Assembly: GCA_902777355.1 (NCBI GenBank) | Contig: CACYTU010000008.1 | Location: 1-58,372, forward strand | Direction of reading: 5' to 3' | DNA: 58,372 nt | From: an uncultured Lachnospiraceae bacterium | GTDB taxonomy: Bacteria > Bacillota > Clostridia > Lachnospirales > Lachnospiraceae | Part shown: in pieces, positions 40,406-47,763 of the stretch | Layout: every line of letters starts with the position of its first letter | Numbering within the stretch: the first letter of the stretch is position 1 | Translations under genes and position numbers: made by a program | Notes under the pieces: generated by a model | What the model saw: only the letters and a program-made list of their open reading frames with translations | What the model was told of the DNA's origin: nothing | Databases searched by the model: none

Positions 40406-41734
40406 TCACTTTGTGCTTTCAAAAGGTTTTACTACGGTTGACTCAGTACTGTTATCGTCAACTCGATTTGGTTGCCATATATTCTTGGAATTGCCTTCTT
40501 CGTCTGTAAAAGTCGCAAATTTGAAATTGTTAACGAAGGATCCTCCGCCGCCCTGAGTTTTGTCATATTTGTTTTCAAATTCAACCTGCGCCGCTTCGTC
40601 AGGTTTGATCACTGCGGAATCCTCTTCCACTGTTGCCGTGTAGCTTCTTCCGGAATAGACCTCTTTTACCACCACATAAGCACCGACCGGGAGATCTTCC
40701 ACAATCGCTTTCTTAATGCCATTTTCATCTTTGTAATTGATGCTTACAAAGTTATGGTAAATGATCCGGGCAGCATCTCCAAATTCTTTGTAGCTGGCTT
40801 CATTCTCATATGCTGTCACTTCAAAGACGAATGTTACGTTGTCTTTAATATCACGGGGATTGTCACCGACCTCTTTTTTGCGGTACTCGTATAATTCGAG
40901 ATTCTTGATAATCTCCAAAGACCCACCACGTCCTCTTACCTCGGCTTTCAAGACTACTGGGTAATCATAGTGCCACTCCCCGCCATTAGCTGTATTAGTC
41001 TTAGGGTCACCGTTCTCATCAATCTCTTCATCCTTTGTCGGCAGAGCAAACATCTCAGCTGCGTACTGATACGTGTACTTTTCGGATGTAGCAAGTGTGA
41101 CAGTTCTTGTCATATGTTCCGGATCTTCGCCATTGGGTTCATGTGTGCAGACATATTTGTCGACATTGTTTCCTCGGGCAATGACCACATAAAAGCCACT
41201 CGGGATACCTTCTATCTTCTCTCCCAGGCTTTTTCCGGTGATCTTATAGCTGGTCGGATCCGGTTGGGCAGCGGATTGTCCATTGAATACTGTGAAAGTA
41301 TCAGCCAAGCCTCCAGCCTCCGTGGGAGTCCACTGAGTCTTTCCTTCAGGAGCTGTCCCGAGAATCAAATCCACCAGATCTTCTGTCACTACCTTCCAGC
41401 CTTCGCGATCAGTATCCTCTGGTATGGTAATCAGGCCGTCCAGAACAGAAGTGGGCGCCCAGTGATATGTATCATACATATCGTCCGGAGTGAGATAGGC
41501 CACCCTGTAGAGGTCGACGACCACATTCTGCTTGTCCTGCATTTCGATTCCGCTGCTATCAACAGTCAAAGAGCAGGGCAGGAATACATCTACCGGATCC
41601 GGATCAGCCGCAAAAACAGATTTTCCGAAAAATGGCATGGACACGGCAATGAGCACCGCTGCCAGTAATAATGCCGCAGGGCGCCACCTTGCGCCCTCCG
41701 CCCGGTGATGCCGGACGTTTCTTTCGTCTTTCAT
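40406..41734 (-). CDS. SpaA/Cna_B-type pilin-like protein without anchor
   Basis: This exported protein of about 442 residues has a signal peptide (PAALLLAAVLIAVSMPFFGKSVFA). The middle has an SpaA-like front domain (VVVDLYRVAYLT, KIEGIPSGFYVVIARG). A clear Cna_B-like domain follows near 275-385: FVFEVTAYENEASYKEF, VSINYKDENGIKKAIVEDLPVGAYVVVKEV, YTATVEEDSAVI and then AAQVEFENKYDK, the typical last strand. The GAYVVVKE segment holds the E-box-like glutamate of intramolecular isopeptide domains. Unlike normal pilins there is no LPxTG, no C-terminal helix and no charged tail; it ends NSTESTVVKPFESTK. I choose ATG 41734 because the first ATG (41743) lies only two bases from GGAGG. Confidence 0.75.
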   Translation of the reverse strand: MKDERNVRHHRAEGARWRPAALLLAAVLIAVSMPFFGKSVFAADPDPVDVFLPCSLTVDSSGIEMQDKQNVVVDLYRVAYLTPDDMYDTYHWAPTSVLDGLITIPEDTDREGWKVVTEDLVDLILGTAPEGKTQWTPTEAGGLADTFTVFNGQSAAQPDPTSYKITGKSLGEKIEGIPSGFYVVIARGNNVDKYVCTHEPNGEDPEHMTRTVTLATSEKYTYQYAAEMFALPTKDEEIDENGDPKTNTANGGEWHYDYPVVLKAEVRGRGGSLEIIKNLELYEYRKKEVGDNPRDIKDNVTFVFEVTAYENEASYKEFGDAARIIYHNFVSINYKDENGIKKAIVEDLPVGAYVVVKEVYSGRSYTATVEEDSAVIKPDEAAQVEFENKYDKTQGGGGSFVNNFKFATFTDEEGNSKNIWQPNRVDDNSTESTVVKPFESTK

Positions 41735-42011
41735 GGATTTCATTCCTCCTCTGTATTTGCCGATGTTCCAGATTTTGTTTCTAAAACCGGTAGTTGAAAA
41801 CTGCCTTTTGTTCTTGTGATGTTATTTATGCTGCCTTCCCGGACAATTGTCCCTGATGAATCTGTTGATCCGTCACGGTATTTCCTGATTGATTCCAAAG
41901 AATCTTTCATTATTATTCATTATTCCGAATAATTCCGGCTGGAAGATTCCGATAGGTTCTGTTAATCCGTCCTATTGATACAATTAATGTTTTTTATCTT
42001 CCGGACTATTT

Positions 42012-42983
42012 TCAGGAGCCGTCTCCGGTATCCTTCCTTTTCTTTTTGGTTTTCTTTCTGCCTTTTTTGTCGAGATCGGACAGTAAAGCGTCTGTCTGGT
42101 CGGGCTCCGCCGCAATCTCGCCGATTGCCTTATGCAGCTCGTCCTTGGGGCGGCGTCTCTTGCGCTCCTTGTTCCACCTGCTGGTGGAGATGAGCATGAA
42201 GATCAGCAGGATGAACAGAATCGGGGCCGCCACCAGAGGCGCCACGATTACAGGCTCGAATCTCATGGCGTCTGCAGTGACACGCGTCTCATCCGTCTTG
42301 TCGTTGTCCACGCGGTGGCCGCGCACCAGGAGACGGTGGGTATTGACACCGTAGGGCGTGCAGGTGATCAGCGTGCAGTAGTCCATGTATGGATCGATCT
42401 CCAGGTCCTGAAGTTCCTGCGGCAGGACGATTCGGATCTGGTCCACTTCATAGGTCAGTGTGCGGTCGAGGACCTGAAGCAGAAATTTGTCGCCCGCCTG
42501 CAGCTTATCGATATCAGTGAACAGCTTGGCGGACGGCAGTCCGCGGTGTCCCGATACAGCGCAGTGCGTTCCCTCGCCGCCGATCGGGAATGACGTTCCT
42601 ATGATATGCCCGATCGCGATCTGCAATACTGATTCATCGGTTCCATGATAAATAGGAAGCGATACTTTTATACTCGGGATATCGATATATCCCATAATGC
42701 CTGTTCCCGTGACGTCCAGAATACTCTTGTAGTATTTAATCTCCTCATCGGTGAGCTGGAAGCGGCCAGAGATATTTCTCAGCTGCTCATTAAAGTTTTC
42801 CGCCTCTGCCCACATTCGGTCGAAATCTTCCTTGTCCATGTTGGCGACCGCGGATGTATATCCTGCGATTGCTCTTGTCTGGTGGAAAGAGTTCCACCAG
42901 TCACTGAACGTGGGATAAGCCAGAAGACCGAGACCGATTAGGAGGATCAGGACCAGTATGGCATTGCTTATCTTTCTTCTCAT
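42012..42983 (-). CDS. Class C (pilus) sortase
   Basis: This 323-residue membrane transpeptidase is of the class C type that polymerises pilins. One N-terminal and one C-terminal helix flank the catalytic barrel. All catalytic residues are present: H in AVSGHRGLPSAKLFTDID (about residue 143), C in YCTLITCTPYGVNTHRLLVRGHR (about 208) and R in that same stretch. The lid region before the barrel, which usually carries DPF/DPW, reads ISGRFQLTDEEIKYYKSI and has no such motif. After the second helix a basic 65-residue cytosolic tail (KKGRKKTKKKRKDTGDG) is added. Start at ATG, AGGA 6 bases upstream. First gene of the fibre cluster; the likely substrates are the KTGD-ending and SpaA-type proteins downstream. 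Confidence 0.92.
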   Translation of the reverse strand: MRRKISNAILVLILLIGLGLLAYPTFSDWWNSFHQTRAIAGYTSAVANMDKEDFDRMWAEAENFNEQLRNISGRFQLTDEEIKYYKSILDVTGTGIMGYIDIPSIKVSLPIYHGTDESVLQIAIGHIIGTSFPIGGEGTHCAVSGHRGLPSAKLFTDIDKLQAGDKFLLQVLDRTLTYEVDQIRIVLPQELQDLEIDPYMDYCTLITCTPYGVNTHRLLVRGHRVDNDKTDETRVTADAMRFEPVIVAPLVAAPILFILLIFMLISTSRWNKERKRRRPKDELHKAIGEIAAEPDQTDALLSDLDKKGRKKTKKKRKDTGDGS

Positions 42984-43705
42984 CTTTGTCCTGTATATAT
43001 TTTATGAAAGCTGAAAACCGGTGAAGATCCCATTGGAATCCTTTTTTCCGGAAATCATTTCTTTGTCTGCCCGGGGTTCTGCAGGGGGATATCCCCTACG
43101 CCGCCCGAAGTTGAAGAGTGTGCGAAAAAACTGCCGCAACATACCAAAATCCGCAGGATTCAGAACCATGCTGCCGCTCTCTTCTCCTCTAAACACCAAA
43201 AAAACCGCCGTACAAATATGCTCGTTTGATAGTTTTGGTAATATACCACTCTCATTAAAACATATCCGGCGTCAAAGATTCCGTCAATAGACCAATATAA
43301 ATCGTTTTTCTTTTTACAATCAGTCTTTTCCGTCGTTTATATACAGTCATTCAATCGTTTATGCACAGCTCTCAACCTGCTTTTAAACAGTATCCTTACG
43401 GTAATTAACAGGCATTAAATTCGAATTCTGCATGTCTCCGGCCTGTATTTTTCCATTCATGTGACCAGAATCTAACATTCATTATGGCATAAATGTTTTT
43501 TGAGTCAAGATTGAAATCAACCTGAATTCTTTTACTGTCTCCGTGAGTGATGATCCTACGAACGGCTATGGCCCGACGGGGTTTTTCGTGCCGTTTCGAT
43601 AATCTGTTGAGAGCTGCGCTGTTTTCGGACTATTATTTTGGGGTTATACAGCAATAATAGGGTTTTGTTTCAATGACGTGTCGGCTAAATATTTATCCAA
43701 TACAG
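42984..43705. other. Long intergenic region upstream of the fibre operon
   Basis: About 720 bases. On the minus strand 42984-43200 may be the fibre operon leader. 43200-43530 is AT-rich with no recognisable gene. Repeat family D copy 3 is at 43548-43605. A 65-residue minus frame (43002-43199) has no ribosome site. Confidence 0.5.
43548..43605 (+). repeat. Dispersed motif, family D, copy 3
   Basis: TGATCCTACGAACGGCTATG, then GCCCGACGGGGTTTTTCGTG, then CCGTTTCGATAATC. It lies about 100 bp upstream of the toxin promoter. Confidence 0.5.
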
Positions 43706-43734
43706 TCGACCATGCCTTCCGGGGTTGATATGAT
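43706..43734 (+). promoter_or_regulatory. Candidate promoter of the toxin mRNA
   Basis: TCGACC (43706-43711) and TATGAT (43729-43734) are 17 bp apart. The start near 43741 leaves a leader of about 70 bases before the toxin ATG, containing the first arm of the long-range pairing. Confidence 0.5.
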
Positions 43735-43813
43735 ATAGAAGCTCGAAAGAGTAAGAGGAGCACTGCCATAGCGCAGGCGGTTGGCCATCATTGACCGAAA
43801 GGAGGTGATGTGC

Positions 43814-43897
43814 ATGCCCATTACGCTGACTTTTCATGTGTTTGGTTTCACCATCACAATTCGCGTAAAAAGCAACAACCGCCACTCTGCACAGTGA
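43814..43897 (+). CDS. 27-residue type I toxin candidate
   Basis: The 27-residue peptide begins MPITLTFHVFGFTITIRVKS and ends NNRHSAQ. The front 17 residues are hydrophobic with alternating threonines, and the end is basic and polar, a plan typical of small membrane-acting type I toxins. A very strong ribosome site (GAAAGGAGGTG) lies 8 bases before the ATG; an ATG at 43808 is in frame but too close to the site. The mRNA start and end pair over 24 bases, and an antisense RNA with a consensus promoter overlaps the 3' half. It is not clearly Fst, Ldr, TxpA or BsrG; family membership is open. Confidence 0.7.
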   Translation: MPITLTFHVFGFTITIRVKSNNRHSAQ

Positions 43898-43904
43898 CGG
43901 TTGT
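43865..43904 (-). terminator. Terminator of the antisense RNA
   Basis: On the minus strand ACAACCG...CGGTTGT (43898-43904 and 43875-43881) is followed by TGCTTTTTACG. On the plus strand there is no T-run, so it ends only the antisense transcript. Confidence 0.7.
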
Positions 43905-43964
43905 CTAAGCTTTAGGTAGCCTTTCATTTTACAGAGGTCAACCGCTTGTCGCAGTGCTCCTCTT
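43866..43964 (-). ncRNA. Antisense RNA antitoxin candidate
   Basis: Transcribed leftward from the promoter at 43971-44000, starting at about 43964 and ending at the terminator at 43865-43904, about 100 bases. It covers the last part of the toxin frame and the 3' pairing arm. Its own 5' end begins AAGAGGAGCACTGC, the same sequence as the toxin mRNA's first arm, so it could compete for the same partner. Confidence 0.7.
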
Positions 43965-43970
43965 TTCGTC

Positions 43971-44000
43971 ATTATACAGTCGTCTTCTTTCATCTGTCAA
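43971..44000 (-). promoter_or_regulatory. Consensus promoter of the antisense RNA
   Basis: TTGACA (43995-44000) and TATAAT (43971-43976) are both perfect, with an 18-bp spacer. It is the best promoter in the window, as expected for an antitoxin RNA made in excess. Confidence 0.85.
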
Positions 44001-44212
44001 TATAGCGTCAACATGGACAGGCTCTCGCTTGATTTCGGTTAGAGAGCAATGCTCAAAAGGCGTTCAAAAAACTGATAAGCCTGAACTCCTGTAACTGATT
44101 TCGGACTCGTGCGATATCCCGATCCGCTCAATTCCTTCTTAGCCCGGAAAATATATGCCGTCTTCCATGTCTCCGGGTCTGAATCGCACCTGCTGTTTTT
44201 CAAAGGCCGCTT

Positions 44213-44548
44213 TCATCTTTTCCTGTATTTCTTTGTGAGCAGATACCCGATCCCCATTGCGATCAGATTCATGATGGCTCCGACAAACACCCACGTCATA
44301 AATACTTCCAAAGTGAAGTATGTATCGGAAGACATTCTTACCCCATTGACTGTGTGGACATATCTGCGGGCTGCGTCCCTTGACCCGCCGCCTGCCATAA
44401 GATATGTCAGCAGACCGCTCGAAATCATAGCCATAAGCATGCCGTACAGGCTAAAACTACTGGCAGTCCTGTTCGCAAGCTTTCGATAATGTACAGTATG
44501 GAAAACGATGTCCACAATCCATAAAATCAAAGCAATCGCCACCAACAT
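44213..44548 (-). CDS. Small membrane protein, unknown
   Basis: This 111-residue protein has three hydrophobic helices: VAIALILWIVDIVFHTV at the front, SLYGMLMAMISSGLLTYLMAG, and VFMTWVFVGAIMNLIAMGIGYLL near the end, plus a short loop with SRDAARRYVHTVNGVRMSSD. Ribosome site AAGGAGGG at 7 bases. I recognise no family. It lies alone between the toxin locus and the patatin gene, on the minus strand. The loop's arginines and the KKYRKR end give a net positive charge. Confidence 0.6.
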   Translation of the reverse strand: MLVAIALILWIVDIVFHTVHYRKLANRTASSFSLYGMLMAMISSGLLTYLMAGGGSRDAARRYVHTVNGVRMSSDTYFTLEVFMTWVFVGAIMNLIAMGIGYLLTKKYRKR

Positions 44549-44696
44549 AAAAAAGCCCTCCTTGATTCAACTGCTGTGCCGGCCTTTCTCCGCGAATTGA
44601 CCCAATCATTTATTATTTCTCTCCGTTTGGCTTTGTCCTCGTACAAATCGCCTGCCCCGGAAGGCTTCCGGCTATTCAGTGCCCGACGGTCAGTCG

Positions 44697-44754
44697 GTAA
44701 AAAAGCGCAAAATCCCGTTTTGCGCCAGTGAGTAATCCGGGGCAAAACGGGATT
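44697..44754 (-). terminator. Terminator of the patatin gene
   Basis: On the minus strand AATCCCGTTTTGC (44742-44754) pairs with GCAAAACGGGATT (44711-44723), followed by TTGCGCTTTTTT. It lies 81 bp past the patatin stop. Confidence 0.8.
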
Positions 44755-44834
44755 GTATTTATCCGGCCAAAAATCCGGAGTGGCAAATAATAGTGTTTCC
44801 TGGATTCATTATCTTTCCTGATTTCTGATAGTGA

Positions 44835-47165
44835 TCACTTGGTCTGATCTTTCGCTTTTTCCTTCAGGGCAGTCATATTACCTGGTTTCCAGACTTTTTT
44901 CTGTTTTCTTCCCTTTTTCCTGTACCTGAAAGGATTTGATCCGTCTGCCTCTTCCACGGCATCGGCTTCCGCAGAAGCTTCGCTGGCATCTGTATGCTCT
45001 ACAGCAACTGCCTCGGCGGATTCTTCTGCTTCCAGTGCAGGTTCTTCCAGTGCGGGTTCTTCTGCTGCAGGCTCCTCTGCCTTGAGTTCTTCTTCAGCCG
45101 GCTCTTCTGCTGCAGGCTCCTCTGCCTTGAGTTCTTCTTCTGCTGGTCCTTCTGCTGCAGGCTCCTCCGCCTTGAGTTCTTCTTCGGCCGGCTCTTCTGC
45201 TACGGGCTCCTCTACCTTGAGGTCTTCTTCGGCCGGCTCTTCTGCTACGGGCTCCTCTGCCTTGAGGTCTTCTTCTGCAGGCTCTTCTGCTGCGGCTTCC
45301 CCGGTCTCGACTTCTTCCGCAACGTTTTCTGCTGCGGCTTCCCCGGTCTCAGCTTCCTTCGCAGCGTTTTCTGCTGCGGCTTCCTTGAAGCTGGCCTCTT
45401 CAGTGGCTTCTTCTGCTGCAGGCTCTTCCGCCTCCGCTTTGGTCTCTTCTGACAGTGGCACCCCTGCCTCTGCAGCTTCGGCTTCTTCCGCAGGCTCTTC
45501 TGCTGCCTCTGCAGCGGGAGTATCTTCCGCTTCCGCTTTGGTCTCTTCTGCCACTGGAGCATCTGCCTCTGCAGTTTCGGTTTCTTCCGCAGGCTCTTCT
45601 ACTGCCTCCGCAGCGGGAATATCTTCTGCTGCCTCTGCAGCGGGAGTATCTTCTGCTGCCTCTGTCTTTACATCATTATCCTGTGCAAAAGCGGCCCGAT
45701 CCGGTTCCCTGTCCATGGGGAAAGGTCTCTGGAATGCCGGGAGTTCCTCTTCCTCCTCGGGAAGGATGACTGCTCTCACCTCCTGCACACGTACTTTTTG
45801 ATCTTCATCCTGCTCTGGCACGGTCTCTGCAGGCTCTTCCCCAAAGGACTCTACCAGGCTGGCAGATGTCACGCCTGCCGGTTTTGCGTCACCTGCTTCC
45901 GCGTCTGCCGGTTCTGCTCCAGCTGCTGTGTCACCTGCTTCCGCATCTGCAGGTTTTGCATCAGCTGTTGCTGCATCTGCCGCTTCCGAGTCAAATGCTT
46001 CTGTATCAGCTGTTGCTGCATCCGGCCCTTTTTCGTCAGCCGCAGGTGCTGCCGGTGCAGGCGCGCCTTCAAATTTCTCTTCGTCCGCGCCGTCACAAGT
46101 GTCGTCTCTTTTTACTTTCCCGAACAGTTCCTCGGGGATATCTTTGTTTTCCCTTCCGGAGATTTCTTCGGGATGCTCTTCGTAAGACTTTCCGAAGCCC
46201 TCTTTTTCCTCGGGAACCACAGTGGGGTCTTCCACCAGGGACGGCTTTACGACGTCCGATACACTGACATCGCCCTCAACCATGGAGGCATTAATGGCAG
46301 AGAAATCGGCTTTTGCCCCTGCGAGGAAGGTCATGATTTCAGGGAGAAGTTTGCGGGCTTTTCTGCGGCCGGCCTTGTATGCGGCGCGGATCTTGGTCCT
46401 GTCATGTTCGACACGTCCGATATCCAAATCGCGGTCAGGACGGATGACAAAAGCATACTTCCCGATCTCGCGCTGGCGCACATAGGCGACCTCTTCATTA
46501 TATGCGATATGACGGTTTCTGATCGCCTCAACGCCCTCGGGATAATCACGAAGGCCGCGTTCGATCATAGGCATGAGGGGATTGCCGGTTTTCACATAGT
46601 TAGCCGGCCTGGTCAGGACGACCAGATTGCGCTCATATCCCTGTTCCTCCATGAAGCGCAGAGGTATGGAATCCGCAATTCCGCCGTCCAGGAGCTTCTT
46701 GTCTCCGATCTCCACGATCCGGGAGACGAGAGGCATGGAGCCGGATGCCCGGAACCACTCAAGCATCTCCTGCTCATCGTCATTATCGCACAGATGATAG
46801 ACAGCTTTTCCTGTCTCGACATCCGTGCAGACCAGATAGAATTCCATAGGATTTTTGCGGAATGTTTCCCAGTCAAACGGGTCAAGTTTTTCCGGAATAT
46901 CGTGGTAGCAGAACTGCGCATTGAACAGATTCCCTGTGGCGATCAGAGACATGATGCTCGAATAGCGGGGATCTTTCGCAAATCTCAGATTATATCGGAT
47001 CGCGCGTCTGTTCTGCTCCGATTTATAGTTGGATCCGAACGCCGCGCCGGCGGAAACGCCTACTGCGCCGTCAAACTTGACGCCCTCCTCCATGAGAACA
47101 TCCAGAACGCCTGCGGTAAATATTCCGCGGAGACCTCCGCCTTCCAGAACCAGACCTGTCTTCAT
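44835..47165 (-). CDS. Patatin-like phospholipase with long Ala/Glu repeat tail
   Basis: This 776-residue protein has a patatin-like lipase domain in its first 290 residues. The oxyanion loop is EGGGLRGIFTAGVLD, the catalytic serine sits in GAVGVSAGAAFG (about residue 38) and the aspartate in LLDGGIADSIPLRF (about 160). The layout is that of small bacterial patatins such as YjjU (KTGLVLEGGG...). After about 300 the protein turns into some 440 residues of acidic low complexity with AEAGDTAAGAEPADAEAG and repeated EEPAAEEPAEEELKAE. It ends with a short basic stretch (KKGRKQKKVWKPGNMTAL). No signal or membrane segment, so it is cytosolic or peripheral. ATG with AGGAGG at 8 bases. Single gene. 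Confidence 0.88.
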   Translation of the reverse strand: MKTGLVLEGGGLRGIFTAGVLDVLMEEGVKFDGAVGVSAGAAFGSNYKSEQNRRAIRYNLRFAKDPRYSSIMSLIATGNLFNAQFCYHDIPEKLDPFDWETFRKNPMEFYLVCTDVETGKAVYHLCDNDDEQEMLEWFRASGSMPLVSRIVEIGDKKLLDGGIADSIPLRFMEEQGYERNLVVLTRPANYVKTGNPLMPMIERGLRDYPEGVEAIRNRHIAYNEEVAYVRQREIGKYAFVIRPDRDLDIGRVEHDRTKIRAAYKAGRRKARKLLPEIMTFLAGAKADFSAINASMVEGDVSVSDVVKPSLVEDPTVVPEEKEGFGKSYEEHPEEISGRENKDIPEELFGKVKRDDTCDGADEEKFEGAPAPAAPAADEKGPDAATADTEAFDSEAADAATADAKPADAEAGDTAAGAEPADAEAGDAKPAGVTSASLVESFGEEPAETVPEQDEDQKVRVQEVRAVILPEEEEELPAFQRPFPMDREPDRAAFAQDNDVKTEAAEDTPAAEAAEDIPAAEAVEEPAEETETAEADAPVAEETKAEAEDTPAAEAAEEPAEEAEAAEAGVPLSEETKAEAEEPAAEEATEEASFKEAAAENAAKEAETGEAAAENVAEEVETGEAAAEEPAEEDLKAEEPVAEEPAEEDLKVEEPVAEEPAEEELKAEEPAAEGPAEEELKAEEPAAEEPAEEELKAEEPAAEEPALEEPALEAEESAEAVAVEHTDASEASAEADAVEEADGSNPFRYRKKGRKQKKVWKPGNMTALKEKAKDQTK
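44990..45680 (-). repeat. In-frame Ala/Glu repeats of the patatin tail
   Basis: Units of about 42-45 bp encode EEPAAEEPAEEELKA (five to six near-identical copies at 45030-45290), and older, more diverged ones follow (AAEAAEDIPAAEAVEEPA). Confidence 0.8.
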
Positions 47166-47249
47166 AAAATATTCCTCCTGAACAACCGGAAAAACAATTG
47201 AAACTCAAAAAACGGGTAAAAGCGGCGGCCTCGCCGCCCTCTGCCCCTG

Positions 47250-47315
47250 ACTGGCCCGCGTCCGCCGCAAAGCGAAAAGTGGGGAAAAACATTACAGGGG
47301 CGGTGTCACGACAAA
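47250..47315 (+). repeat. Dispersed palindromic repeat, family C, copy 4
   Basis: TGGCCCGCGTCCGCCGCAAA, then GCGAAAAGTGGGGAAAAACATT, in parts, then ACAGGGGCGGTGTCACGA. Same order as the copy at 101-149. Confidence 0.5.
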
Positions 47316-47504
47316 ATATACATTAGAATGTATGGCAGATATACATTTTCCAGCATATCTGCAGGTCAGTAAAGACTGCTTATATCATAACACATGCGTG
47401 CTGATAACTGCACTGCTGACAGAAATAATTTTCCTGCAGAGAATTCTTCAGGAATGCTTTTTACTGCCGAACCGTCCCCTGTCTCCCGAGGGCTTTTACT
47501 ATGG

Positions 47505-47567
47505 CAAAAAGAAAAGCCCTTCGCAACAACTCTGTTCTCACAGCTTCATTGCGAAGGGCTTTTCTTA
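47505..47567. terminator. Bidirectional terminator upstream of patatin
   Basis: GAAAAGCCCTTCGCAA (47511-47526) pairs perfectly with TTGCGAAGGGCTTTTC (47549-47564). On the minus strand it is followed by TTTTTGCC and can end the transcript of the 1280-residue gene. Confidence 0.75.
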
Positions 47568-47763
47568 CATAAAGGGGGAGTATGAAAATCTAATTGAAAG
47601 GAAAGGCGATGGGAAAAATCTATCGCTGTCTTTCGCTTACATGGACATCATACACCATGATTATTAAACTGAAATATAGGATTTATAAAAAGAAAATTAA
47701 AAAAGCCTAATTATTTTTACATTATAAAATCCTGACTGTTTACATATTAAAATCCTGACTGAT

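Larger units (their letters stand above)
43753..43964 (+). other. Long-range inverted repeat bracketing the toxin gene
   Basis: AAGAGGAGCACTGC (43753-43766) is perfectly complementary to GCAGTGCTCCTCTT (43951-43964). A second pair, GCGGTTGGCC (43777-43786) with GGTCAACCGC (43936-43945), adds ten pairs including one G-U. Together they close the mRNA into a loop holding the toxin ribosome site. Confidence 0.8.
47166..47763. other. Intergenic region with family C copy and a terminator
   Basis: There is no gene in about 600 bases. Repeat family C copy 4 is at 47250-47315 and a strong terminator at 47508-47567. A weak GACGG-type echo is at 47471-47486; the last 100 bases are AT-rich. Confidence 0.55.

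Noticed and set aside
43002-43199. 65-residue minus frame before the sortase gene
   Set aside because: No ribosome site and random composition; more likely operon leader.
43685-43993. 102-residue minus frame across the toxin locus
   Set aside because: It is antisense to the toxin peptide and its pairing arms; the antisense transcript is better explained as regulatory RNA.
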